The notes: generated by a model not told the origin, from the letters alone. DNA of 7,235 bases from Tateyamaria sp. (GCA_018668195.1 JABITU010000203.1:1-7235); one strand, 5' to 3'. Positions 1-6,422 are shown, counted from the first letter of the stretch. Made by a program: numbers and translations.

Positions 1-2
1 AA

Positions 3-20
3 ATCTGTTTTGGCACAGAT
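3..20. repeat. Perfect 6-bp inverted repeat upstream of fliF
   Basis: The arms ATCTGT (3-8) and ACAGAT (15-20) are exact reverse complements separated by a 6-base spacer. No T-run follows on the plus strand, so it does not read as an intrinsic terminator. It could be an operator for a dimeric regulator or part of the end of an upstream gene. All three plus-strand frames entering the window close by position 55 (stops at 25-27, 36-38 and 53-55), so the upstream gene, if there is one, ends here, but too little remains to identify it. Confidence 0.3.
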
Positions 21-23
21 CAA

Positions 24-38
24 CTAACCGATTGTTAA
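24..38. promoter_or_regulatory. Candidate CtrA-binding site upstream of fliF
   Basis: CTAA (24-27), seven bases, then TTAA (35-38) match the CtrA full site TTAA-N7-TTAA at 7 of 8 specified bases. The first half continues as CTAACC, like the common TTAACC extension. It ends 45 bp before the fliF ATG, a reasonable place for an activator overlapping a -35 region. CtrA control of flagellar genes is established in Caulobacter and several Rhodobacterales. A one-mismatch site is expected by chance a few times in 7 kb, so it is the position that gives the call weight. No convincing sigma-54 or sigma-28 promoter was found in this stretch. Confidence 0.4.
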
Positions 39-83
39 GGCTGTTCGGTCATTGATGCACAAAGGCCGGGCAGAACGCGCGGT

Positions 84-1721
84 ATGACGGAGGCGATTGT
101 GCAGCAGTTACTGAATGTCTGGATGGGGCTGGATATCCGGCGGCAGATCACCGTAGTGGTGGCCACTGTCGCCATGTTTCTCGCAGTTTTGGCGATGTCG
201 CGGATTGTGAGCGCTCCGTCGATGACCCTGCTTTATGCAGGTCTTGAAAATGGTGCTGCAGGGGACGTTGTACGCTCTCTTGAGCAGCGTGGTGTGCCGT
301 TTGAGGTGCGTGGCGGTTCAATTTTTGTTCAGGCCAGTGACCGAGATCAATTGCGGATGACCTTGGCCTCGGAAGGGTTGCCTGCAAACAGTAGCAGAGG
401 TTACGAACTGCTAGATTCTCTAACTGGGTTTGGAACAACATCGCAGATGTTCGACGCTGCATATTGGCGTGCCAAAGAAGGAGAGTTGGCGCGTACGATC
501 GTATCGGGACCGCACATTGCACTGGCGCGAGTCCACATTGCATCCACTGGATCCAACCCCTTCCAACGCAACGTTACGCCGACCGCGTCGGTCGCCGTTA
601 CACCAAACGGTGGCGGTCTCACTCCACAACAAGCCAAGGCAATCCGGTTCCTTGTAGCGTCGGCAGTCTCAGGTCTTTCGCCAGAAGATGTGGCCGTTAT
701 AGATGCAAATGGTACGCTAATCAGTGCGGTAGACGAGGCTGCTCCGGCGTCTGGTGCAGACGACAAAGCGCAGATACTTCGTGAACGGGTCGAGCGACTG
801 CTAGAAGCGCGGGTAGGCTTTGGCAACGCAATTGTTGAGGTCAGTGTCGACACGGTCACCGAGACTGAGGAAATTCGAGAGCGTAAGTTCGACCCAACAA
901 ACCGTGTCGCAATCAGTACCGACACTGAAGAAATCACCAGCAACTCAAACGAAGCAGGTGGTGGCGACGTTACTGTCGCATCCAATCTGCCCGATGGTGA
1001 CGCGGCAGGTGGAGATACGGCGTCATCGCAAAACACAGAAACGCGCGAGCGAATTAACTATGAGGTGTCCGAGACCGAACGCGCAATCACACGTTCGGCC
1101 GGAGCAATCAAGCGTGTGACGGTGGCGGTTTTGGTAAACGATGCTACCGAAAAATCTGCCGACGGAGGCCAGGTGACAACACCGCGCGCAGAAGCGGAGA
1201 TGGATGATCTCCGCGAACTGGTGGCCTCTGCGGTTGGGTTTGATGAAACGCGCGGTGACATAATCACGATTAAATCGATGGCCCTGCAAACACTAGTCCC
1301 TATGGGCACCGAGGTGTCCTCGTCTTTGTTCGACCGGTTCGAACTGGATCTTATGTCTGCGATCCAGATGGCAATTTTGGCGATCGTTGCCATCGTTCTA
1401 GGCCTGTTTGTTGTTCGCCCCTTGCTGTCTCGCAATCCTCAAAATGAAGCCCCTCCGGCGGCTCTCCTTCCCGCGACGACCGAGCCGGAATCGGATAATG
1501 CGCTAACCGGTGAAGTAAGTGGAGAGCTTGATGATTTTCCTGACCTTCAATTGGATGATAGCTTTTCTGATATGCCTGCGCTCAACTTTGCAAACGTTTC
1601 CGGCGATGGCTCCGCCTCTGATGATCCGGTGGATCGATTGCGCGCGATGATCGGAGAGCGCCAAGAGGAGACAGTGGAAATTCTGCGTAGCTGGCTTGAA
1701 GAGAGCGAGGAACGCGCATGA
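84..1721 (+). CDS. fliF: Flagellar MS-ring protein FliF
   Basis: FliF forms the membrane-embedded MS ring, the base on which the flagellar rotor, rod and export gate are built. The 545-residue product is close to the enteric length of about 550. It has a first transmembrane segment near residues 22-42, then ring-building motif domains containing SSRGYELLD and SLTGFGTTSQMF (about 103-124). An acidic, Gly/Ser/Asn-rich stretch near 285-320 probably forms the collar insertion. The second membrane segment is near 425-447. The acidic tail ends with DDPVDRLRAMIGE and a Glu-rich helix, the typical FliG-binding end. An in-frame stop at 36-38 limits upstream extension, and ATG 84 is the first ATG in frame; its Shine-Dalgarno is weak. 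The stop overlaps the next start as ATGA, indicating coupled translation. It is the first flagellar gene in the window and may be expressed from a CtrA-type promoter just upstream. Confidence 0.96.
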   Translation: MTEAIVQQLLNVWMGLDIRRQITVVVATVAMFLAVLAMSRIVSAPSMTLLYAGLENGAAGDVVRSLEQRGVPFEVRGGSIFVQASDRDQLRMTLASEGLPANSSRGYELLDSLTGFGTTSQMFDAAYWRAKEGELARTIVSGPHIALARVHIASTGSNPFQRNVTPTASVAVTPNGGGLTPQQAKAIRFLVASAVSGLSPEDVAVIDANGTLISAVDEAAPASGADDKAQILRERVERLLEARVGFGNAIVEVSVDTVTETEEIRERKFDPTNRVAISTDTEEITSNSNEAGGGDVTVASNLPDGDAAGGDTASSQNTETRERINYEVSETERAITRSAGAIKRVTVAVLVNDATEKSADGGQVTTPRAEAEMDDLRELVASAVGFDETRGDIITIKSMALQTLVPMGTEVSSSLFDRFELDLMSAIQMAILAIVAIVLGLFVVRPLLSRNPQNEAPPAALLPATTEPESDNALTGEVSGELDDFPDLQLDDSFSDMPALNFANVSGDGSASDDPVDRLRAMIGERQEETVEILRSWLEESEERA

Positions 1722-2320
1722 TTACTGCGTCACATTTATTCGAAGATTTCGGGGGCATACCCAAGCCCACATCAAAAGCACCTTCTTTCAGGATAGAGGA
1801 AGTTGAAGACCAGAAACTTGAATCATTCGAGAACGGATACCGGGCAGGGTGGGACGATGCCATAAAAGCCCAAGCGGAAACAAACACTCATGTGTCTTCG
1901 GAATTAGCCACAAGTTTGCAGGATGCTTCGTTCGAGTTTCATGAAGTCCGAAACACCCTAAGTGCTGCAGTGCAGGACATTATGGATGAGGTTATGAAGA
2001 CGATCATGCCTAAGATCGCGCAGACCAGCCTTGGTGCTCATATCCGCGAACAGGTCATCTCGATGACGCGTGGTGCGCTCGACCGATCCATAGAGATTGT
2101 GATCGCACCAGACGCTGAAGACGTAGTGCGGACACTTTTTGATAATGACGTTGAGCGACCGTTTCGGTTTGCCATAGACCCACTCTTGTCACCGACGCAG
2201 GTGCTATTGCGTGTTGGCGCCGAGGAGCGGGAAATCAATCTGCATGAGACATTGGACGAAGTGTCGAGGACCGTGCAGTCATATTTTGAAACAGAACAAG
2301 CGGAGCGTAAGGATGGCTGA
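1718..2320 (+). CDS. fliH: FliH-like flagellar export ATPase regulator
   Basis: The product is 200 residues, somewhat shorter than Salmonella FliH (about 235). FliH dimers bind the export ATPase FliI, restrain it and bring it to the export gate and C-ring. Visible features are a disordered, charged N-terminus, the FliH-type segment FENGYRAGWDDAIKAQ near residues 37-52, a helical region to about 100 that is probably coiled coil, and a C-terminal alpha/beta domain with regularly spaced hydrophobic residues (about 105-190). No Walker motif or membrane segment is present. The ATG overlaps the fliF stop (ATGA), and fliN begins inside its last codons. FliH proteins diverge strongly, so the assignment rests on position, the GYxxG-type segment and overall layout. 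The N-terminal Trp residues of enteric FliH used for gate contact are not obvious. Confidence 0.75.
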   Translation: MITASHLFEDFGGIPKPTSKAPSFRIEEVEDQKLESFENGYRAGWDDAIKAQAETNTHVSSELATSLQDASFEFHEVRNTLSAAVQDIMDEVMKTIMPKIAQTSLGAHIREQVISMTRGALDRSIEIVIAPDAEDVVRTLFDNDVERPFRFAIDPLLSPTQVLLRVGAEEREINLHETLDEVSRTVQSYFETEQAERKDG

Positions 2321-2606
2321 ATCGCCTGATACACAGACCTTGGCGTCTGATACACATAATCCATTCACTGCTGTCCCGATAGAGATCACCGTTTCAGTTG
2401 GGCGCGCGCGCCCTCTTGTAAGAGACCTCGTTATGCTGGGCGCTAATGCCGTATTGACCTTGGATAAGCGCGTTGACGATCCGGTAGATTTATATGTCGG
2501 AGACAAGTTGATAGCGCGCGGGACTTTGGAGGAAGCCGAGGGCGAAGACTCGGGGCAACTTGTTGTCAGGCTGATCGAGATCCTGGATGTAAGCGCAGGT
2601 GCCTAA
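2313..2606 (+). CDS. fliN: Flagellar motor switch protein FliN
   Basis: FliN is the lower C-ring component that, with FliM and FliG, sets rotation direction and also docks the FliH-FliI export complex. The product has 97 residues, mostly a single SpoA/SurfaceP domain: VPIEITVSVGRARPLVRDL (about 19-37), then a GAN-VLTLDK turn, a DLYVGDKLIARG beta segment and a final VVRLIEIL strand. Enteric FliN (137 aa) has a longer N-terminal extension that is absent here. The frame stays open upstream to 2211, but ATG 2313 is preferred: homology begins after it, AAGG precedes it closely, and a longer start would lie deep inside fliH. It overlaps the fliH stop by 8 bp. Confidence 0.9.
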   Translation: MAESPDTQTLASDTHNPFTAVPIEITVSVGRARPLVRDLVMLGANAVLTLDKRVDDPVDLYVGDKLIARGTLEEAEGEDSGQLVVRLIEILDVSAGA

Positions 2607-3330
2607 ATTGGTGAGACTGTTTCTGACAACCTTGTTAATCGCGCTACCAATCGGTGCATTTGCCCAGGATTTATCTATTTCGCTTGGGGATGACGGATCA
2701 CTGAGTGCGCGAACCTTCCAACTGATCGCCCTGATCACCGTGCTCAGTCTTGCACCCGGTCTGGCCATTATGATCACGTGTTTTCCATTTCTCGTCACGG
2801 TCCTGTCGATCCTGCGCCAGGCCATCGGTTTGCAGCAATCTCCACCTAATATGTTGATCGTCAGTCTTGCGCTATTTTTGACCTATTTCGTAATGGAACC
2901 GGTATTTACCGAAGCTTGGACGCGTGGTTTGCAACCGCTCACCAATGAAGAGATTGATGCCGAGACAGCCTTTGTCCGCACACTTGAACCATTCCGAGTT
3001 TTCATGGTCGCACGATTAGACGCTGATACATTTGCAGCTATGGCCGACTTGCGCCCCGACACTCAAGGATTGCAACTGACAACTGAAGCACCATTGTCTG
3101 TCATGATCCCAAGCTTTTTGCTGTCAGAAATCTCGCGCGCTTTCCAGATTGGATTTCTTGTGTTTTTGCCATTTTTGATCATCGACTTGGTCGCTGCAGC
3201 TATTTTGATGAGTATGGGCATGATGATGGTGCCCCCTGCGATCGTGTCTTTGCCATTCAAGCTCGCCTTTTTTGTTATTGCAGACGGGTGGAGCCTGATC
3301 GCTGGCAGCCTCGTACGAAGCTATTTCTAG
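2599..3330 (+). CDS. fliP: Flagellar type III export gate protein FliP
   Basis: FliP is the main subunit of the FliPQR pore through which rod, hook and filament proteins leave the cytoplasm. From GTG 2599 the product is 243 aa, against 245 in E. coli. It has a cleavable signal peptide ending near PIGAFA (residues 17-22), a first membrane region at about 40-75, the segment SPPNMLIVSLALFLTYFVM at 81-99, a periplasmic domain at about 100-170, and the family signatures PSFLLSEISRAFQIGF and PFLIIDLV. The Met-rich MSMGMMMVPP loop (204-213) matches the gasket that seals the pore. Starts at TTG 2608 and GTG 2611 are equally possible, as none has a strong ribosome site; GTG 2599 overlaps fliN by 8 bp and GTG 2611 gives a 4-base gap. 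The usual TSFTR of the first membrane segment reads TCFPF (60-64), probably a lineage variant. Confidence 0.95.
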   Translation: MPKLVRLFLTTLLIALPIGAFAQDLSISLGDDGSLSARTFQLIALITVLSLAPGLAIMITCFPFLVTVLSILRQAIGLQQSPPNMLIVSLALFLTYFVMEPVFTEAWTRGLQPLTNEEIDAETAFVRTLEPFRVFMVARLDADTFAAMADLRPDTQGLQLTTEAPLSVMIPSFLLSEISRAFQIGFLVFLPFLIIDLVAAAILMSMGMMMVPPAIVSLPFKLAFFVIADGWSLIAGSLVRSYF

Positions 3331-3464
3331 TCATGCGTTAATTTATCACATCTGGGGTATTATGTGCCATCTATGCTAACATACTCGTGTCGACTTCGCT
3401 GAAGCTGGCGAAAACCGCCACTCGGCAAACGTGTTCAATAACCCGCCGGCGAATAATTTACATC

Positions 3465-3476
3465 ACCCTTAGGGGT
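3465..3476. promoter_or_regulatory. Inverted repeat resembling a NarL/LuxR-class operator
   Basis: ACCCTTAGGGGT is a 12-bp inverted repeat with 10 of 12 positions symmetric. Read on the minus strand, TACCCCT (3471-3477) fits the NarL-family heptamer TACYYMT, a pattern associated with GerE-type helix-turn-helix regulators. A weak -10 candidate, TACGAT (4 of 6), lies at 3487-3492, so a bound regulator would sit near the -35 position of a rightward promoter. The strong ribosome site at 3514-3520 follows. The regulator identity is not known from this window. Confidence 0.3.
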
Positions 3477-3528
3477 ACTAATCTTTTACGATCACTCGGC
3501 CATGAAAAGCTATGGAGGAGTGAGAAGG

Positions 3529-3594
3529 ATGCCTGCCCCTGGCTGCGGTCCCCTCGAGGATATTCGAAGCCAAAAGAACGTAATGAAAGATTAA
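3529..3594 (+). CDS. Candidate 21-residue micro-protein of unknown function
   Basis: ATG 3529 is preceded by GGAGGAG (3514-3520) with an 8-base gap, the best Shine-Dalgarno in the window. The frame encodes 21 residues beginning MPAPGCGPLEDIRSQK and ends at TAA 3592-3594. It has one Cys in a Pro/Gly-rich PAPGCGP start followed by a charged tail, with no membrane segment or signal peptide. The frame also opens at ATG 3502 (30 residues), but that start has no ribosome site. After the stop, the same frame has another short ATG frame at 3601-3642. I do not recognise the family. It could be a leader peptide, a small regulatory protein, a peptide-modification substrate or a chance frame. The operator-like repeat 50 bp upstream gives modest support for an expressed unit. 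Confidence 0.35.
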   Translation: MPAPGCGPLEDIRSQKNVMKD

Positions 3595-3746
3595 TGTAAA
3601 ATGAATTCGCACATGGAGCTGTACGGTCGGGGACGCCGTTGACCGCATCAAAAGACGAACCACTTCTATTTTATGAGGCACCAAACCCAGTGCTCGTCGT
3701 GCTTTTTCGCCCTAAATACATTACGTCAGGCGGGGCAGCCTCGAAA

Positions 3747-5144
3747 TCAATCGTCTGCTTTGAGCATACCCTTTTCTTTCAATTGTGCGTAGCATTCATC
3801 CAGCGCTTTTCGTGCGCGAGCGCCCATTTCGATAATGTCATCCTGGCTAATCACCAGTGGGGGAGAAATGACCATTCTGTCGTAGACATGACGCATAATC
3901 AGATTGTTGGCAAAGCTTCGTTCTCGGCACATGAAGCCAGCAGTGCCTGCATCCATTGCGAATTTGGCACGGCTGTCTTTATGCGGCGTTAGCGCCAACG
4001 AGCCCATCATGCCAATCATTTTCGTCTCGCCTACGAGCGGATGATCACCCAGCCCATGCCACATTTCTGCGAGAGCCGGGGCGGCCACCTCTCGGACATG
4101 ATCGACAATGTGTTCATCTTCAAGGATACGCAAGTTCTCTAGTGCGACGGCTGCGGCGACTGGGTGGCCTGAATAGGTATAACCGTGGTTGAATTCGTCG
4201 GATCCGATGACCTCGGCCACTTCGTCACATACGACCGACCCGCCGATTGGCTGATATCCAGAGCTGAGGCCCTTGGCGATGGTCATGATGTGCGGCTTGA
4301 TCCCAAGTGTCTGAGAGCCGAACCAGTTCCCGGTGCGGCCAAAGCCGCAGATGACCTCATCCGCGATCAGCAGGATTTCATATTTATCGCAGATGCGTTG
4401 AATTTCTGGCCAATAGGTGGTGGGCGGAATGATTACTCCACCTGCGCCCTGAATAGGTTCGGCGATGAAAGCTGCGACGCGGTCCTCGCCGAGGTCAAGA
4501 ATCGCCTGTTCCAATTCTCTTGCGCGCGTCAGTCCAAAATCTTCGGGGGTCATATCGCCGCCTTCGGACCACCAGTTGGGCTGGTTGATGTGATGGATGT
4601 CCGGAATTGGCATGCCGCCCTGCGCATGCATTGGGGTCATACCGCCCAGTGATCCGGACCCAACTGACGAGCCATGATAGGCGTTTTTGCGGCTAATGAT
4701 GATGGACTTTTCTGGCTGACCCTTAGTCGCCCAATAGGTGCGCACCATGCGAATGTTGGTATCATTTGCTTCTGAACCTGATCCAGCGAAAAAGACGTGG
4801 TTCAGATCACCTGGCGCCAGTTCCGCAATTTTTTGTGCAAGAGCGATTGCAGGAACGTGGGTCGTTTGGAAAAAGGTGTTGTAATAGGGCAGTTCGCGCA
4901 TCTGACGTGCCGCAACGTCAGCTAACTCGTTCCGCCCATAGCCGATGTTCACGCACCACAGGCCGGCCATGCCGTCTAGGATTTTGTTGCCTTCGCTGTC
5001 ATGCAGATACACGCCTTTGGCCCGGGTGATAATTCGCGCACCCTTCTTGGCCAATTCGCCACTGGCGGTGAAGGGGTGCATGTGGTGCGCCGAATCCAGC
5101 GCTTGCAGTTCGGACGTAGGCAGATGGTTGGTGATTACAGGCAT
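3747..5144 (-). CDS. Class III aminotransferase, probably putrescine-pyruvate (SpuC-like)
   Basis: This is a 465-residue cytosolic PLP-dependent enzyme of the class III (omega-amino acid) family. It moves a terminal amino group to a keto acid, commonly pyruvate. The N-terminal AHHMHPFT and GMAGLWCVNIGYG segments (19-26, 58-70) are typical of omega-transaminases. The phosphate-binding GSGSEAND is at 121-128, AYHGSS at 155-160, the PLP-ring Asp262 in ADEVICGFGRTG, and the Schiff-base Lys291 in IAKGLSSGYQP. All key residues are present and the length is normal. ATG 5144 follows an AAGAGG ribosome site (5150-5155). Divergence from a PotF-like putrescine importer points to putrescine as substrate, giving 4-aminobutanal. 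Beta-alanine, taurine or other amines cannot be excluded from sequence alone. The family assignment is firm; the substrate is an inference. Confidence 0.9.
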   Translation of the reverse strand: MPVITNHLPTSELQALDSAHHMHPFTASGELAKKGARIITRAKGVYLHDSEGNKILDGMAGLWCVNIGYGRNELADVAARQMRELPYYNTFFQTTHVPAIALAQKIAELAPGDLNHVFFAGSGSEANDTNIRMVRTYWATKGQPEKSIIISRKNAYHGSSVGSGSLGGMTPMHAQGGMPIPDIHHINQPNWWSEGGDMTPEDFGLTRARELEQAILDLGEDRVAAFIAEPIQGAGGVIIPPTTYWPEIQRICDKYEILLIADEVICGFGRTGNWFGSQTLGIKPHIMTIAKGLSSGYQPIGGSVVCDEVAEVIGSDEFNHGYTYSGHPVAAAVALENLRILEDEHIVDHVREVAAPALAEMWHGLGDHPLVGETKMIGMMGSLALTPHKDSRAKFAMDAGTAGFMCRERSFANNLIMRHVYDRMVISPPLVISQDDIIEMGARARKALDECYAQLKEKGMLKADD

Positions 5145-5291
5145 GAAAACCTCTTATGTTTGAACATTTCGAGAATATGTGCATCCCGCGTGGCGTCAAT
5201 GATGTACCGCCGATGTTGCTGGACGGCGGGCACAAAACTTGATTTCATGATGTTGGATCCGGAAATACCGGGTGTGATACAGGAGTACACC
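5145..5291. promoter_or_regulatory. Shared divergent control region, aminotransferase/potF
   Basis: These 147 bp hold the start signals of both divergent genes, so a single polyamine-responsive regulator could act on both. Rightward, a weak promoter may be TTGATT (5239-5244) with AAATAC (5263-5268), spacing 18. A short inverted repeat CCGG-AAATA-CCGG (5259-5271) overlaps that -10 and could be an operator. The potF ribosome site AGGAG is at 5281-5285. No regulator gene is in the window. Confidence 0.35.
5172..5199 (-). promoter_or_regulatory. Candidate sigma-70 promoter for the aminotransferase
   Basis: On the minus strand TTGACG (5194-5199, 5 of 6 to consensus) is followed after 16 bases by TATTCT (5172-5177, 4 of 6). 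A start near 5165 would give a leader of about 20 bases containing the AAGAGG ribosome site. This is the most consensus-like promoter pair I found, though in this GC range such matches can arise by chance. Confidence 0.45.
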
Positions 5292-6374
5292 ATGAAAAAG
5301 ATGATGTTGAGCACCGTTGCGACTGTTGCCCTAGTGGGTGCGGCGCTGGCAGATGAGGTGCGCGTTTATAACTGGTCGGATTACATCGACGAAGATTTGT
5401 TGACCAAGTTCGAACAAGAGACCGGCCTAAAATTGATCTATGACGTTTTTGACAGCAATGAAGTGTTGGAAACAAAGATGCTGGCGGGATCATCGGGCTA
5501 TGACATCGTGGTGCCATCAGGCACGTTTCTGCAACGTCAGATCAGTGCAGGCGCTTTCCAAAAGCTTGATTCAGACCAGTTGCCCAACGCTAAAAACCTA
5601 TGGGATGTCGTCGAAGCCCGAACAGCGCAATATGATCCCGACAATGCCTATTCGATTAATTATATGTGGGGCACGACAGGCATTGGCGTGAATGTTGGCA
5701 AGGTTCAGGAAATCCTTGGCGAAGACGCACCGATGGGATCGCTTAAACTGGTCTTCAATCCGGCGAACATGGAAAAGCTGCAGGCCTGTGGTGTGCATTT
5801 CCTCGACGCACCGACCGAGATGATCCCCGCCGCACTAAAGTTTATTGGCGAGGACCCTGATAGCCATGATCCGGATGTGCTGGCCAAAGCCGAACCCATC
5901 CTGGCGGCCGTCGCACCATATGTCCAAAAGTTCCACAGCTCTGAGTACATTAATGCACTGGCCAATGGTGATATTTGCGTAGCGTTCGGCTGGTCCGGCG
6001 ATATCCTTCAAGCGCGTGATCGCGCAGCAGAAGCGGAAAATGGCGTTGAAGTTGCCTATAATGCACCCAGTGAAGGTGCATTAATGTGGTTCGATCAGAT
6101 GGCGATCCCGGCGGACGCGCCTAATTCAGAAGGGGCGCATCAGTTCCTGAACTTCATAATGGATGCACAAAACATGGCTCAGGCGTCTAACTATGTCTAT
6201 TACGCCAATGGAAACGCGGCCAGTCAGGAATTCCTCGAAGAAGATGTGATAGGCGATCCTGCCATTTATCCGGACGCAGCGACGCTGGAAAACCTGTACA
6301 CCACTACGCCGTACCCGGCGCGCGTTCAGCGAACGGTGACGCGCATGTGGACCAAGATCAAATCGGGCACCTGA
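5292..6374 (+). CDS. potF: Periplasmic putrescine-binding protein, PotF-like
   Basis: This is the polyamine-capturing subunit of an ABC importer. The 360-residue product, close to E. coli PotF (370), starts with a Sec signal peptide (MKKMM, hydrophobic core, cleavage after ALA at about residue 20), then DEVRVYNWSDYI. Residues lining the PotF putrescine pocket have clear counterparts: Trp28-Ser29 in YNWSDY, Ser76 in VPSGTF, Glu176 in LDAPTEM, Trp234 and Asp237 in GWSGD, and Asp268 in WFDQM. Cys166 (ACGVHFLD) and Cys229 (GDICVAFG) match the PotF disulfide pair. Similarity continues to the C-terminal RMWTKIKSG. The frame is open back to 5001, but ATG 5292 is chosen because AGGAG (5281-5285) lies six bases before it and it begins the signal peptide. 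Putrescine is favoured over spermidine by the PotF-type pocket and the neighbouring transaminase. Confidence 0.93.
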   Translation: MKKMMLSTVATVALVGAALADEVRVYNWSDYIDEDLLTKFEQETGLKLIYDVFDSNEVLETKMLAGSSGYDIVVPSGTFLQRQISAGAFQKLDSDQLPNAKNLWDVVEARTAQYDPDNAYSINYMWGTTGIGVNVGKVQEILGEDAPMGSLKLVFNPANMEKLQACGVHFLDAPTEMIPAALKFIGEDPDSHDPDVLAKAEPILAAVAPYVQKFHSSEYINALANGDICVAFGWSGDILQARDRAAEAENGVEVAYNAPSEGALMWFDQMAIPADAPNSEGAHQFLNFIMDAQNMAQASNYVYYANGNAASQEFLEEDVIGDPAIYPDAATLENLYTTTPYPARVQRTVTRMWTKIKSGT

Positions 6375-6386
6375 GCCTCGATTGAC

Positions 6387-6422
6387 AGGGCGCGGGGATC
6401 CTCTCGCGCCCTATTTAATTTT
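6387..6422 (+). terminator. GC hairpin plus T-rich tract between potF and potG
   Basis: GGGCGCG (6388-6394) pairs perfectly with CGCGCCC (6405-6411), with an A-T pair added outside (6387/6412). G-C and G-U pairs inside can shorten the loop to about four bases. A T-rich tract, TATTTAATTTT, runs to 6422. It begins 13 bases after the potF stop and ends 9 bases before the potG ATG. Because the downstream gene belongs to the same transporter, it probably acts as a partial terminator and 3'-end stabiliser for the potF message. Confidence 0.8.

Larger units (their letters stand above)
3331..3746. other. 416-bp gap between convergent genes; no known gene recognised
   Basis: This stretch separates the end of fliP from the end of the leftward aminotransferase gene. 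Open frames of 70 and 117 codons starting at 3387 and 3639 have unconvincing composition, no recognisable domain and no good ribosome site; the second runs well into the aminotransferase. I found no classical hairpin-plus-T-run terminator for either flanking gene; small stems such as TGGCG/CGCCA (3405-3420 area) lack a T tract. An 8-bp palindrome CGCCGGCG (3444-3451) and an 8-bp direct repeat CACTCGGC (3419-3426, 3493-3500) occur. The notable content is the inverted repeat and the short open frame listed separately. Confidence 0.6.

Noticed and set aside
12..26. TGGCAC resembling a sigma-54 -24 element before fliF
   Set aside because: The matching -12 element (TTGC type) is absent at the required spacing; the bases there read AACT.
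401..1036. 211-codon open frame on the minus strand
   Set aside because: It is a Ser/Ala/Thr-rich shadow of the fliF coding sequence with no domain or ribosome site.
3419..3500. 8-bp direct repeat CACTCGGC at 3419-3426 and 3493-3500
   Set aside because: There are only two copies 74 bp apart, with no target-site or array structure; compatible with chance.
3387..3599. 70-codon plus-strand frame in the intergenic gap
   Set aside because: Its Arg/Lys/Thr-rich composition looks non-coding, it lacks a ribosome site, and it competes with the micro-ORF frame, which has a strong one.
3591..3605. Second CtrA-like site, TTAA-N7-TGAA
   Set aside because: It has one mismatch, overlaps the end of the micro-ORF and has no gene start behind it; a few such matches are expected by chance in 7 kb.
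3625..3646. CGGTC...GACCG stem as a terminator for fliP or the micro-ORF
   Set aside because: The stem is five base pairs with a 12-base loop and no T-run on either strand.
3639..3992. 117-codon plus-strand frame
   Set aside because: Two thirds of it is antisense to the conserved C-terminus of the aminotransferase, and the start has no Shine-Dalgarno.
5001..5291. N-terminal extension of the potF frame back to 5001
   Set aside because: It would overlap the aminotransferase gene and bury the signal peptide; ATG 5292 has a proper ribosome site.
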